Source: Candidatus Methanorudis spinitermitis (GTDB lineage: Archaea; Methanobacteriota; Methanobacteria; Methanobacteriales; Methanobacteriaceae). From it: a DNA stretch of 64,000 nucleotides. The DNA lies in contig JAITUQ010000025.1 in NCBI GenBank assembly GCA_031286225.1, positions 1 to 64,000 on the forward strand. The letters run 5' to 3'. The translations under genes were made by a program, and so were the position numbers. The stretch's first letter is position 1. Every line of letters begins with the position of its first letter. The notes beneath the pieces are model-generated. The model did no database searches and was not told the origin of the DNA. It saw only the letters and a list, made by a program, of their open reading frames with translations. This document shows positions 38,699 to 48,606 of this stretch, one piece after another.

Positions 38699-39466
38699 TT
38701 AAATTCCAAAACGTCTTTCTCTTTCTTGATATGATCGAATAGCTCTTAAAAAATCGGTTTTCCGAAGTTCTGGCCATAAACTATCACAAAAATATAGTTC
38801 TGAATATGAAGATTGCCATAAAAGGAATCCACTAAGTCTTTCTTCTCCACTTGTTCTTATTATGAGATTGGGATCTTCTAAACCAGCGGTGTATAAATTT
38901 TTATTTACTAAATCTTCGTCAATGTCATTTTCACTTATCTTTCCTGATTTCGTTGCTTCAACTATTTTTTTAATCGCATCAATTATTTCTAATCGTCCGT
39001 CATATCCAATAGCTAAGTTAAATAACTTTTTAGTATAATGTTTGGTTGATTCTTCAGCTTCATGAATAGCTTCTCTAACATTTTCAGGTAAAAGTTCTAA
39101 TTTACCTACCACTTTAACTTTTACTTCATTTTTATGAATTTTTTCATGTTCAACAATTCTTTTAAAGTTTTTAACAAATAAATTCATTAAACCTTCAACT
39201 TCTTGGGGAGTACGATTAAAATTTTCTGTTGAAAATGCGTATGCAGTTACAATTTCAATTCCAAGGTCAATGCTCCAATCTAATACTTTCTCTAAAGTAT
39301 CTACTCCAATTTCATGACCTTTGATAACATTGATGTTTCCTTGAATTTTTGAATATCTACGATTTCCATCCATGATTATAGCTATATGTTTAGGCATTCT
39401 CTCTGGGGTTAATTTTTGCAAAATATGCCATTCATAAAGTTGATATAGTGGTTTCATCAGATCCAT
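38699..39466 (-). CDS. uppS: cis-polyprenyl diphosphate synthase
   Basis: Elongates allylic diphosphates with isopentenyl diphosphate to the long-chain polyprenyl carrier used for pseudomurein and glycan assembly. The 255-residue protein has [17 protein letters not shown] (catalytic Asp and diphosphate loop), [20 protein letters not shown], and the C-terminal [20 protein letters not shown] with [20 protein letters not shown], all family signatures. ATG 39466 follows AAGGGATAAAC. mtxX lies upstream on the same strand, separated by 375 bases. Confidence 0.95.
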   Translation of the reverse strand: MDLMKPLYQLYEWHILQKLTPERMPKHIAIIMDGNRRYSKIQGNINVIKGHEIGVDTLEKVLDWSIDLGIEIVTAYAFSTENFNRTPQEVEGLMNLFVKNFKRIVEHEKIHKNEVKVKVVGKLELLPENVREAIHEAEESTKHYTKKLFNLAIGYDGRLEIIDAIKKIVEATKSGKISENDIDEDLVNKNLYTAGLEDPNLIIRTSGEERLSGFLLWQSSYSELYFCDSLWPELRKTDFLRAIRSYQERERRFGI

Positions 39467-39841
39467 GTTTATCCCTTGTAACTTTTTTACAGCTATAATT
39501 ACAATAAATTGAATATTATGCTAGTTATTCCATTTAAAATACTAATTCTCATTAGAAAATACTAATTTCAATTAAAATTTTTTCATAATTATCTAATAAT
39601 ATTTCAATTAGATAATAATTCTTGTAAAATACATAATATTTAAAAATTGTAAAATTATATTATTTTAAAAAATAATTAATTTATTAATATTTATAAATAT
39701 ATTGATTTTAATCATTTTAAATTTATATTTATTTTAATTAAACTTTATTAATTATTAATATATTCTATTTTGTCTTATTCTTTTCTTTGTTAAATATTAT
39801 GTATTCTATTTTATTTTTTACTTATTTTAATTAATAATTCA
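39467..39841. other. AT-rich spacer between mtxX and uppS
   Basis: 375 bases with the uppS promoter region on the minus strand. Only simple A/T runs and short repeats of ATACTAATT type were seen. Confidence 0.35.
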
Positions 39842-40666
39842 CTAGTTATTAGTTAGTTTATATGCTAATTTCAAAGCTCTCAAATATCCATCTTTACTTT
39901 GGTCCCGACTCGTATCAATAAAGATTTTATTAAATCCCAAGGCAATGGCTCCATAGCTATTGTAAGAATTTAATAAAACCAGAGTTCTAAATACTAAATT
40001 TCCTGAAATTCCATCAGGAGCTATTATTATATTATTACCATCATTAATTGCTTTTTCTATGAGTATATAATAGTTTTTAATGGAATATTCGTTGTTAAAA
40101 TCTTTATTTTCTTCTGAATTATTATTTGAATGGTTTTCAACTAATATTTTTTCAATTTCTCTCTTTAATATAAATGTTAATTTTTCACTATCTTTCAATG
40201 TTTTATCAATTTTTCGATTTCTTCCAAAGTCTTCTTTTCTTCCACCAGCTAAAATAGCTATTTTTGGAACTTTTCCACATTTTTTAATAAATTTAAAGCT
40301 TTGAATAGCTATTTCCAGCTTTTCCGCAATGGTTTCACCTTCATCAATACCAACAGGGGTAAGTAAAAATTCTTTTTTGTCTTTTTTTATATAACTTGCT
40401 CGATTAATAGATTTAAAATAATCAGAGGAGGAATAAAGACTTATTTTCTCATGTGAGTCAAGATTGTTATACTTTTTTAAATCTTTAATGATTGAAGATT
40501 TTAATGAGCCTCGAATAACAGCATGAATGTTCCTATCTTTCACAGCTTCTAATAATTTTTCATCATTTTCAGCTATTTTTATATTTAAATTTTCGTTTTG
40601 TGAAGCTTCTTCAACAGCTAATAAAACTTTTTTATTTTTTCCAAGACCAATAACAATGTTTATCAT
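39842..40666 (-). CDS. mtxX: methanogenesis marker protein 4 (MtxX)
   Basis: Member of a family confined to methanogens, related to phosphate acetyl/butyryltransferases and once named as a methyltransferase-related protein; its reaction is unproven. The 274-residue protein starts MINIVIGLGKNKKVLLAVEE, has LLTPVGIDEGETIAEKLEIA, VPKIAILAGGRKEDFGRN, and a C-terminal NNIIIAPDGISGNLVFRTLV with GFNKIFIDTSRDQ. An Asn/Glu-rich insertion (VENHSNNNSEENKDFNNEYS) interrupts the conserved region, as in the flavoprotein at 44479. No strong Shine-Dalgarno site before ATG 40666. Confidence 0.85.
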   Translation of the reverse strand: MINIVIGLGKNKKVLLAVEEASQNENLNIKIAENDEKLLEAVKDRNIHAVIRGSLKSSIIKDLKKYNNLDSHEKISLYSSSDYFKSINRASYIKKDKKEFLLTPVGIDEGETIAEKLEIAIQSFKFIKKCGKVPKIAILAGGRKEDFGRNRKIDKTLKDSEKLTFILKREIEKILVENHSNNNSEENKDFNNEYSIKNYYILIEKAINDGNNIIIAPDGISGNLVFRTLVLLNSYNSYGAIALGFNKIFIDTSRDQSKDGYLRALKLAYKLTNN

Positions 40667-41240
40667 TGGATATATTATATTTTTTCAATGATTTATAATT
40701 TTAATATTTCTTTTATTTTTATGGATTTAATATATTTTAAATCTTTTTTAATAAATGTAGTTTTCTTTTTTAGTAGTAAATGAAATGATAAATGCTTTTT
40801 TTTCATTGTTTCATTTAAAACATCCTTTTTATAAAAAATAGCTAATCAAATTATTAATGGAAAAGGTTATATAGATGATAACATATAGTATATTGGAATA
40901 AATTATTTGTTTAAAATTTTGGTAAACTTATTTTTTGAAATATCTGTTTTTTAAGATAGTTTATCATAAAAAATATTGATTATAATTAATTAAGAATTTT
41001 GCATGACTTTTTTATCAAATTCAAGGTTTTAAATATTAATATGATTATTTAGTAAGGTAAAAATCTATAAGATTTTTTTATAAGAATATGGTTATTGTTA
41101 CTCAATTTTAATTTTAATAAATATTTTCATGTTAAATTTATAAGTATTATAGTTATTATTATTCAATTTTAATTTTAATAAATATCTTCATACTAAACAC
41201 ATTTTACTAAGGTTTTCATATCATTTGATGGAGGGTAATA
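40667..41240. other. divergent spacer with a 61-bp tandem duplication
   Basis: 574 bases between mtxX (minus) and the DUF4012 gene (plus). A unit of 61 bp is duplicated: GTTATTGTTACTCAATTTTA at 41091 and GTTATTATTATTCAATTTTA at 41152, each followed by ATTTTAATAAATAT(T/C)TTCAT. The second unit ends about 30 bases before the start codon, so it probably includes promoter elements of the DUF4012 gene. Confidence 0.55.
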
Positions 41241-41939
41241 ATGAATAGAAAGAATAAACTCCTGATAGGAATAGCTATTGTAGGTCTAATTGGAGTAGGG
41301 GCTTTAATTTATGGCACGTTTCTAAGTGGTCCTGATTTATCTCAAGGTAATAAGAAAATTTTAGTTTTAGCTGTTGATAAAGGTGAGCAGTCAGGTCTCG
41401 GTGGTGTAGACATGGCATTTATGGTTGATATTGAAAATGGAAGTATAAAAAAGTATACTCCAATATATCCTGGAGGAATGAAACATCCTACACAACCAGC
41501 ACCAGGTCATCTTTCTGGACAAATGTTGCTTCATGATTCATTGTGGGATGGTTCAGAACAGGGTATGGAATATGCAAAAGAAATTGTAGAAGCTAATACA
41601 GGAATGAAGGCTGATGCAGTAGTAGCTGTCACAGATGAAGGGATGGACGCGATTATAGACTCTATTAGACCATTTGAAGTTAATGGAGTAGTATCTGATC
41701 TTGATGCAACAAACATTGTAAGAGAAAATGATCAATTATATGGAAATGGAATGAGTAGAGGAGAAGCTGTAATGGTACTAGTTAAAGCTATTTCAAAAGC
41801 TGCCACCAACCCAGACAAAAGAAATACAATGGTTCAAGTTGCTTTAGATCAATATTCAAAAGGAAATATAGTTATGAATCCTAGTAGTTCATTCATGAGT
41901 TTATTAGCTACTAAAGGATTTGATTCTCTAGTTGGATAG
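41241..41939 (+). CDS. DUF4012 family membrane-anchored extracellular protein
   Basis: The 232-residue protein has an N-terminal membrane anchor (KLLIGIAIVGLIGVGALIYG) and a DUF4012 domain facing outward: KKILVLAVDKGEQSGLGGVD, AFMVDIENGSIKKYTPIYPG, GHLSGQMLLHDSLWDGSEQG, and VEANTGMKADAVVAVTDEG. DUF4012 is related to LytR-CpsA-Psr-type proteins that attach polymers to Gram-positive walls; a part in pseudomurein-linked polymer attachment is inference. ATG 41241 follows GGAGGGTAATA, one of the best ribosome-binding sites in the window. Confidence 0.75.
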   Translation: MNRKNKLLIGIAIVGLIGVGALIYGTFLSGPDLSQGNKKILVLAVDKGEQSGLGGVDMAFMVDIENGSIKKYTPIYPGGMKHPTQPAPGHLSGQMLLHDSLWDGSEQGMEYAKEIVEANTGMKADAVVAVTDEGMDAIIDSIRPFEVNGVVSDLDATNIVRENDQLYGNGMSRGEAVMVLVKAISKAATNPDKRNTMVQVALDQYSKGNIVMNPSSSFMSLLATKGFDSLVG

Positions 41940-42089
41940 AAAATTAGAATCTTTATAACTAATTATAGTGATTATTTCACCTTTTTTATTTTTTAATAAT
42001 TTTTAATATTAAAATATTTGAATCTATAATCTTTTTTTATTATTGAAATTTTAAAATTTTTTAAAAAAATAATATTATTTTTTGTTTTA

Positions 42090-43355
42090 TTATTTATTCC
42101 AAGCTATTTTTAATGATGATTCAATAGCTATAGCTATTTCTGCTAAATCTTCTTTATTATGCGCACATGATATAAAATTGCACTCAAATTGACTTGGAGG
42201 AATAAAAATACCATTTTTCATTAATTCTTTAAAGTAAACTAAAAATTTTGCTGTGTCAGATTGCTTAGCTATTTCATAATTTAAAACTTTTTTTGAATTA
42301 AAATATATTTGAAACATTGAAGAGAGTCCAACAAGGTTTACATTTAAATCAAGATCTTCTATTATTTCAGCTATTTTTTCTCTTAAAAAGTTTCCTTTTT
42401 TGTTTAAATCTTTATAAAATGTTTGGTCCAATTGTTTTAAAGTTGAAATTCCTGCAGTAACTGATATTGGATTTCCATTAAATGTTCCAGCTTGATATAC
42501 GTTTCCAGATGGGGCAATCATTTCCATAATTTCTTTTTTTCCTGCAAAAGCACCCATAGGAAACCCTCCCCCTATTATTTTTCCCATTGTAACAATGTCT
42601 GGGACGATATGGTAGTAAGTTTGAGCTCCTCCTTTTGAAAGTCTAAAACCAGTAATTACCTCATCAAATATCAATAAAATATTGTTTTCTCTTGTAATTT
42701 CTCTTAAAAATTCTAAAAATCCTTTTTTTGGCTCAACACAACCAATATTTCCCATTACAGGCTCAACAATAACTGCAGCTATTTCATCTTTTTGTTTTTT
42801 TATTAAATTAGCTAAAGCTTCTTCGTCATTAAATGGAACAGATAAAGTATTTTTGGTTGTGTCTTTTGGAATTCCAAGAGAATCTGGTAATGTAGCTGCA
42901 CCTGAACCAGATTTCACAAGAACATAATCATGTGCTCCATGATAGCTACCTTCGAATTTTATTATCTTATCTTTTTTGGTGAAGCCACGAGCTAATCTTA
43001 TTGCACTCATTGTAGCTTCAGTTCCTGAATTTACAAAACGAACCATTTGTGCAGAAGGAACTCTATCAACAACCATTTTTGCAAGTGTTATCTCATTTTC
43101 AGTTGGAGCTCCATAGCTAGTTCCATTACTTAACTGTTTAGCTATTGCTTCGGTTATTTTTATATTTCCATGGCCTAAAATCATTGGTCCATATCCAAGG
43201 CAACAATCAATGTAGATGTTTCCATCTACATCCCATATTTTAGATCCACGGGCTTTTTCTACAAAAAAAGGATGAGGTTTAAATGCTCGAACAGGAGAAT
43301 CAACTCCTCCAGATAAATATTTTTTTGATTCTTTAAATAATTCTTTAGAATTCAT
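42090..43355 (-). CDS. hemL: glutamate-1-semialdehyde 2,1-aminomutase
   Basis: PLP enzyme making 5-aminolevulinate, precursor of cobamides, F430 and siroheme. The 421-residue protein shows the family's [20 protein letters not shown] start, [58 protein letters not shown] (PLP Asp), and [19 protein letters not shown] (Schiff-base Lys). ATG 43355 has GGTG five bases upstream. cbiC lies 140 bases upstream on the same strand; both serve tetrapyrrole synthesis, so a shared transcript is plausible. Confidence 0.96.
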   Translation of the reverse strand: MNSKELFKESKKYLSGGVDSPVRAFKPHPFFVEKARGSKIWDVDGNIYIDCCLGYGPMILGHGNIKITEAIAKQLSNGTSYGAPTENEITLAKMVVDRVPSAQMVRFVNSGTEATMSAIRLARGFTKKDKIIKFEGSYHGAHDYVLVKSGSGAATLPDSLGIPKDTTKNTLSVPFNDEEALANLIKKQKDEIAAVIVEPVMGNIGCVEPKKGFLEFLREITRENNILLIFDEVITGFRLSKGGAQTYYHIVPDIVTMGKIIGGGFPMGAFAGKKEIMEMIAPSGNVYQAGTFNGNPISVTAGISTLKQLDQTFYKDLNKKGNFLREKIAEIIEDLDLNVNLVGLSSMFQIYFNSKKVLNYEIAKQSDTAKFLVYFKELMKNGIFIPPSQFECNFISCAHNKEDLAEIAIAIESSLKIAWNK

Positions 43356-43380
43356 CTGATCACCATTTAATTATTTGAAT

Positions 43381-43462
43381 TTTTTAAAGTAATTTTAATG
43401 GTTGGAATATTTTTTTAAAGTAATTTTATTAGGTTTTTGACTGATTTTTTAAAGTAATTTTA
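43381..43462. repeat. three direct repeats of about 18 bp between cbiC and hemL
   Basis: TTTTTTAAAGTAATTTTA occurs at 43411-43428 and 43445-43462, and with one T fewer at 43381-43397. Spacing is 31 and 34 bp. On the minus strand these lie in the hemL promoter/leader region. Confidence 0.65.
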
Positions 43463-43497
43463 ATGTAATGTTTTTTTTTTTTTAAAAAGCATGATGA

Positions 43498-44121
43498 TTA
43501 TTTTTTAGAACTTTGAATAAGTGAGTTAACAGTAGCTACTGCTACAGGAGTTCCACCTTTAGGACCATATGTGGTAATATTAGGGATTTTTGTATTTTGG
43601 AGGGCTTCTTTTGAGTCAGCTGCTCCAACAAAACCAACAGGAACTCCAACAATGGATGAAATGTCTATTCCACCCGCATCATACAATTCGATAGCTTTGT
43701 ATAATGCTGTAGGGGCATTTCCAATAACTATTATTCCTTTAAAATCATTTTTTGCAGCATATTTAATAGCTGCTGCGGCTCTTGTTATTTTTTCTTCTTT
43801 AGCTATTTTTATAACTTCTTCATTTTTGATGAAACAATCAACTTTTCCATCATATTGAGTTATTCCAGCTTTTACCATATTTATATCAGTTAATATATCT
43901 TCATTATTTTGCAGTGATTTTAAACTATTTGATACAAAGTTGGGGCTGATATTGACTAGCTTTGCATATTCAGGATCAGCTGTTGAGTGAACAATTCTTT
44001 CTACAATGTCTTGCTCTTCTAAACTCAAATTTTTTATATCCTCTTTAATTAATGATCTAACTATTTCCCTACTTTTATTTGCTATATCATACCCTTGTTT
44101 GGTAGATGCTCCCATGAACAT
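43498..44121 (-). CDS. cbiC: cobalt-precorrin-8 methylmutase
   Basis: Moves the C11 methyl to C12 to give cobyrinate in cobamide synthesis. The 207-residue protein has IVERIVHSTADPEYAKLVNI with the catalytic His, DINMVKAGITQY, IVIGNAPTALYKAIELYDAG and VGVPVGFVGAADSKEAL, all standard for CbiC/CobH. ATG 44121 follows AAGTGATAAA. hemL follows downstream on the same strand. Confidence 0.95.
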   Translation of the reverse strand: MFMGASTKQGYDIANKSREIVRSLIKEDIKNLSLEEQDIVERIVHSTADPEYAKLVNISPNFVSNSLKSLQNNEDILTDINMVKAGITQYDGKVDCFIKNEEVIKIAKEEKITRAAAAIKYAAKNDFKGIIVIGNAPTALYKAIELYDAGGIDISSIVGVPVGFVGAADSKEALQNTKIPNITTYGPKGGTPVAVATVNSLIQSSKK

Positions 44122-44478
44122 TTTATCACTTTTAAGGACTTATTTTACGTTTAATGATATTATTAATTTATAAAATAATTATTATTTGTTGATTAAATTA
44201 AAAATCATCAATATTATATTAAATAAATAATTATTGAAAATTGTTTTTTTTAATTAATAAATTAAGTTTAGGTTTAATAATAAATTTATTGAAAATTATT
44301 TTTTTAAATAATAAGCTTATAATATGATTTTTATTATAATAAATAAATTTTTTAATATTATTTATATAAATCTAGTTTATATTATCTAATATTTTAATTT
44401 TTTTTTAAAATTTTTTTTTAAATATTTTAGAATTTATAATTGCTTTTAAATTTCATCATTATATCTTATTGTTTTGAA
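44122..44478. other. AT-rich spacer
   Basis: 357 bases with the cbiC promoter on the minus strand; TTATTGAAAATT followed by a T run occurs twice (near 44232 and 44287). No gene supported. Confidence 0.35.
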
Positions 44479-45927
44479 TTAATACTTTAATGTTTCAGCA
44501 CATGATTTTCCAGCTAAATAACCAGTTGAAAAAGCTATTTGTAAATTATACCCTCCAGTTGGACCAAATGACTCAATTAATTCTCCTGCAAAATATAAAT
44601 CATTAGCTAATTTTGACTCCATTGTTTTTGGATTTATTTCATTAACACTAACTCCTCCACAAGTTATCATAGCTAGTTTTTTAGGCATTAAACCAGCTAT
44701 TTCCATTTTAAAATGTTTTAAATTAGTTATTATCTCATTTTTATCTTTTTTTGTCATATTACTAAGTGTTTTATCTCCATCAACATTAGCTATGCTTAAA
44801 AAGAATTTTATGAATCTATTTTTTAAATAAAATTTCATATAATTTTTAATTTTGGTTTTCCCATGTTTTTCAGAATCATTAGCTATTTTCTTTTTTAATT
44901 TTTCATGTGAAACTTTAGGAATTAAATCTAATAAAATAGCTAAATTATTAAAATCATTTTTTTCATTATAAAAATTTTCATAATAATTATTTTTATAATT
45001 ATTAGAATTATAATTATTAAGATTATTATTTTTATAAAAATTATCAAAATTATAATTATTAGTATTATTATCCTTTTGAATATTATCTTCGACAATAAAA
45101 TTGCTTAAATCTAAAATTCCAGGACCTGAAAGACCAAAATGAGTTATTAAAACATTGCCTTGGATTTTAATTGTTTTATTTTTATTAACAAAATTATTTT
45201 TTGAACTATCAATAAAATCATTTTTGTTTTTTAAGTTATTATTTTTAAAAACATTTTTTTGTTTATATGAAATTTCAATATTTTCTAAGGTGATTCCAGT
45301 TAATTTCTTAAATTCTTCATTTTTAACTTTAAGTGGGATAAGTCCAGGTTTTAAAGTAGTTATTGAGTGGCCAAAAGCATTAGCTATTTTATATCCATCA
45401 CCACTTGATCCAGTATGAGGATAACTAACTCCACCAGTAGCTAATATAACTTTATCACAATAAATTATTGATTTATTAGTTTTTATTTCAAATAAGTCTT
45501 TATTCGTGTTAGTTATAGAATTTACAGGATTATTTAATAGAATATCTATATTTAATTCTTTTAAATAATCTTTTAAAATATTTAAAATAGACTTAGAGTC
45601 ATTAGTAATTGGAAAATATCTTCCATTTTCTTTTTTAAATTCAAGTCCTTTTTCTTTAAAAATTTCTAATAATTGTTCATTAGTTAATGTATAAAAAGAG
45701 TGTTTTAAAAAGTTTTTATCTTTAAATTTATCAAGTTGATTTTTTATTGGAGAAGCATTAGCTATGTTACATCGCCCTCCCCCAGTTAAAAGTAGTTTTT
45801 TCCCTAAACTATCTGTTTTTTCAATTAAAATAATCTTAAATTTTTTATTTAGATTTTTTCCAGTAACTATTGCAGCTATCATTCCTGCTGGACCCCCTCC
45901 AACAATAGCTACTTTGTAATTTTTCAT
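44479..45927 (-). CDS. HI0933/BaiN-family NAD(P)/FAD-dependent oxidoreductase with Asn-rich insertions
   Basis: Flavoprotein of 482 residues. FAD binding: VAIVGGGPAGMIAAIVTGKN at the N terminus, the family's LLLTGGGRCNIANASP, ILATGGVSYPHTGSSGDGYK, and the C-terminal GELIESFGPTGGYNLQIAFS. The substrate is unknown for archaeal members. Two segments are expanded by Asn/Lys-rich low-complexity sequence: after YKQKNVFKNNNLKNKN, and a longer one starting NIQKDNNTNNYNFDN and containing NNLNNYNSNNYKNNYY. These are coded by short AT repeats (about 44960-45085 and 45170-45260) and probably form loops. Both ends of the enzyme are intact, so the gene looks functional. Confidence 0.85.
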   Translation of the reverse strand: MKNYKVAIVGGGPAGMIAAIVTGKNLNKKFKIILIEKTDSLGKKLLLTGGGRCNIANASPIKNQLDKFKDKNFLKHSFYTLTNEQLLEIFKEKGLEFKKENGRYFPITNDSKSILNILKDYLKELNIDILLNNPVNSITNTNKDLFEIKTNKSIIYCDKVILATGGVSYPHTGSSGDGYKIANAFGHSITTLKPGLIPLKVKNEEFKKLTGITLENIEISYKQKNVFKNNNLKNKNDFIDSSKNNFVNKNKTIKIQGNVLITHFGLSGPGILDLSNFIVEDNIQKDNNTNNYNFDNFYKNNNLNNYNSNNYKNNYYENFYNEKNDFNNLAILLDLIPKVSHEKLKKKIANDSEKHGKTKIKNYMKFYLKNRFIKFFLSIANVDGDKTLSNMTKKDKNEIITNLKHFKMEIAGLMPKKLAMITCGGVSVNEINPKTMESKLANDLYFAGELIESFGPTGGYNLQIAFSTGYLAGKSCAETLKY

Positions 45928-46546
45928 GATATTAGTATTATCATTTGATTAAAAATAATTATAGTGTATTTTTTTTAGATTGAAAATATTTTGGATTTTT
46001 TAACTTTTTTATTTTTATGCATATTATATTTATTTTATTTATAATATTATTATATTAATTATTTTTTATAAAAATTTTATTATTTTATGTAGTTTTATTA
46101 AATAATATTAATGATATCCTTTTTTCACGAATTAAAATTATTTTAATCATTTTATTAGATATAAAAACTCCAAAAATTTATTAAAAAAAATGCACTATTT
46201 TATAAGAATAAATATAATAATCATTACAATCCTTTTATTAGACATTTTAAAGTGAATATTTTATAGCTATATTTTATTAATTTTCATGAAAAAAGAGAAA
46301 TAATTCTTTATATTTTTTTTTTTTTATTATTTATTAAAATTTATAAAAGGAATTAAGACTTTTTAAACAATATTAAACAGTATTTTTGTATTCTATATAA
46401 TTGGCACACATAATATTTCACACATATTATTTTCAACCATTTCTATTGAATACCTTTCAATAATTGGTTTATTAGGGAATTTTAACCCTTTTTCCAATAA
46501 AATTACTTATACTTTTTTATAGAGTCTAAAAAAATAGAAAATATAA
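45928..46546. other. 619-base spacer with a gene remnant
   Basis: Between aspS (ending 46547) and the BaiN-type gene, both minus strand. Apart from the 38-codon fragment at 46393-46506, only AT-rich sequence and T runs were seen. Confidence 0.4.
46393..46506 (-). pseudogene. C-terminal remnant of a GyrI-like/effector-binding domain gene
   Basis: A minus-strand frame of 37 codons ends at TAG (46393-46395) and reads LEKGLKFPNKPIIERYSIEM then VENNMCEILCVPII. The pattern P-x-x-E-x-Y ... CEI-x-x-PI is how GyrI-like small-molecule-binding domains end. No start codon, ribosome-binding site or N-terminal part remains upstream, where aspS ends 40 bases away. Most likely a deletion remnant. Confidence 0.4.
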
Positions 46547-47866
46547 TTATGGAGTTAATCTCCGCCTGTCTCTTGGGAATAAAACTGTTTCTCTAATATT
46601 ATTTAATCCAGTTAAACTCATGTTGAATCTGTCTGCTCCAAGTCCCCAACCTGAATGAGGAGGCATTCCATATTCAAATGATTTTAGATAGCTACCGAAT
46701 GAATCAGGATTTAATCCTTTTTCAGCTATTCTTTCTTTAAGTAAATCATACTGGTGAACTCTCATTGCACCTGATGATATTTCAATATCTTTATACATTA
46801 AATCAAATGCATGACTTATTTCAGGGTTTTTTTCATTTGGCATAACATAAAATGGTTTAATTTCTGTTGGCCATTCTGTTAAGAAATAATATCCTTCCAT
46901 CATTTCGCCAAGAGCTTTTTCGGCTGCTCTTGATAAATCTTCACCCCATTCCATTGGAACATCTTTTGAATTTATAATATCTACTGCGTCACTGTATTTA
47001 AGAATTTCAAATTGTTCTTCAGGAACTTCTAAATCTACTTCAAGAGTAGCTAATTCACTTTTACAACCATCTTTTACATTGATGATTACTTGGGAAACTA
47101 AATCGTTTAAAAGTTTCATAACATCTTTATCATCCATAAATGAAGCTTCCATATCAATAGAAATTGCTTCATTTAAGTGTCTAAGTGTGTCATGCTCTTC
47201 TGCTCTAAATATCTGAGCTATTTCATAAACTTTGTCAAATCCAGCAGACATCATCATTTGTTTGTATAGTTGTGGACTTTGACTTAAAAATGCTTCTCTT
47301 TCAAAGTAAGTAATTGGAAATAGTTCTGTTCCACCTTCAGTAGCTGAAGCAACAAGTTTTGGGGTGTTTGTTTCTATAAAACCATTTTCCTCAAAAAAAA
47401 CTCTAACTGTGTGTAACATCTTACTTTTAATTTTAAATATTGAACTCACACTTGATTTTCTAAGGTCTAAAAATCTTGAATCAAGACGTGTGTCAATTTC
47501 TGCTTTTACTTTTTCTGTAGGATCCATTGGTAATGGTTGATTAGCTAAATTCAATATTTTAATCTCAGTTGGAATTATTTCAACACCATTCGGTGCTTTT
47601 CCACTTTCTTGAACTTTTCCTTTAATTCCTACAACAGATTCTTTTCTAAACTTCTTTATTTCTTCAACTACCTCAGGAGATATATGTTTTTTTGGAGCTG
47701 TTACTTGGATAACTCCTTCTCTGTCACGAATGAGTATGAATGCTATTCCACCAAGGTCTCTTATTTCATGAACCCATCCCATAATAACAACTTCTTCATC
47801 ATTTTGACTGTCATTCACATTTTTCGTATAATGAGTTCTTCTCCAATCATTTAATAAACTTGTCAA
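46547..47866 (-). CDS. aspS: aspartyl-tRNA(Asp/Asn) synthetase, archaeal type
   Basis: Class II synthetase of 439 residues: N-terminal OB-fold anticodon domain ([20 protein letters not shown]), motif 2 region [20 protein letters not shown], and motif 3 [20 protein letters not shown] ending [14 protein letters not shown]. Archaeal AspS in species lacking AsnS is non-discriminating and also makes Asp-tRNA(Asn) for amidation; whether that applies here depends on genes outside the window. The start is TTG 47866, five bases after AAGGTG. GNAT and hisD genes follow upstream on the same strand as separate units. Confidence 0.95.
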   Translation of the reverse strand: MTSLLNDWRRTHYTKNVNDSQNDEEVVIMGWVHEIRDLGGIAFILIRDREGVIQVTAPKKHISPEVVEEIKKFRKESVVGIKGKVQESGKAPNGVEIIPTEIKILNLANQPLPMDPTEKVKAEIDTRLDSRFLDLRKSSVSSIFKIKSKMLHTVRVFFEENGFIETNTPKLVASATEGGTELFPITYFEREAFLSQSPQLYKQMMMSAGFDKVYEIAQIFRAEEHDTLRHLNEAISIDMEASFMDDKDVMKLLNDLVSQVIINVKDGCKSELATLEVDLEVPEEQFEILKYSDAVDIINSKDVPMEWGEDLSRAAEKALGEMMEGYYFLTEWPTEIKPFYVMPNEKNPEISHAFDLMYKDIEISSGAMRVHQYDLLKERIAEKGLNPDSFGSYLKSFEYGMPPHSGWGLGADRFNMSLTGLNNIRETVLFPRDRRRLTP

Positions 47867-48090
47867 TATTTCACCTTTTAATGATTATAGTTATTTTAGT
47901 AATAATCCTTTAATATAATTTAAGGTTTAATTTTAGTAATTATACTAAAAAATAATGTATTTTATAAAATAATATTAAACAAAATAATATTTAAATGTTT
48001 TTTAGAGCTATTGAATTACTTTAAAATTACTAGCTTTTGTCTATTTTTTATTATTTTTTCTGTCGGTATTTTATTTCTCATTTTTTTTTT

Positions 48091-48537
48091 TTAAAAATCC
48101 ATTTTTAAGTAAATCATGTCTATTAACTGTTCACCATCTTCAAAAATAGGCTCACTATAATTGTCAATAAAAAAATTATCTATCTTGTGAGATTTTTTAA
48201 ATCCACATTTCTCATAAAAACTAATTGTTTTTTCAAAGTCTCCTGTTCCAACATAGATTCTTTTGAATTTGCTCTTATTTTTACAGTAATCGATTATAAA
48301 TTCAATTAATTCCTGCCCATATCCTTGTCTTTGGTATTTTGGATATGTTGCTATGTTTTTTATTTCATAGCTATCCTTTAAAGAGGTTACCACACAAACA
48401 CTTTTTAAATCATCATCATATAAAGCAAAAAGTTCTCCGATTTCCAGGTATTTGTCTATCATCTTTTCTTCTTCATCACCTAATAATAACAAATCTAGAA
48501 ATTCTTTTTTGTTTTCCTTTATTTTTAATATTTCCAT
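48091..48537 (-). CDS. GNAT family N-acetyltransferase
   Basis: Protein of 148 residues with the acetyl-CoA-binding core: NIATYPKYQRQGYGQELIEF (Q/RxxGxG/A loop) and IYVGTGDFEKTISFYEKCGF near the C terminus. Substrate unknown. ATG 48537 follows AAGGATAAAT. It lies 70 bases downstream of hisD on the same strand and may be co-transcribed with it, though no functional link is evident. Confidence 0.85.
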   Translation of the reverse strand: MEILKIKENKKEFLDLLLLGDEEEKMIDKYLEIGELFALYDDDLKSVCVVTSLKDSYEIKNIATYPKYQRQGYGQELIEFIIDYCKNKSKFKRIYVGTGDFEKTISFYEKCGFKKSHKIDNFFIDNYSEPIFEDGEQLIDMIYLKMDF

Positions 48538-48606
48538 ATTTATCCTTTGTATTTAGCTTTTTTTACTTTTTTAATATTTTTATTAGGAGGGATTAGGAAG
48601 GAGTTT

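Noticed and set aside
44960-45085. AT repeats considered as a CRISPR-like or satellite array
   Set aside because: Units are short and irregular, without spacers, and lie in frame inside the flavoprotein gene as Asn/Lys/Tyr codons.
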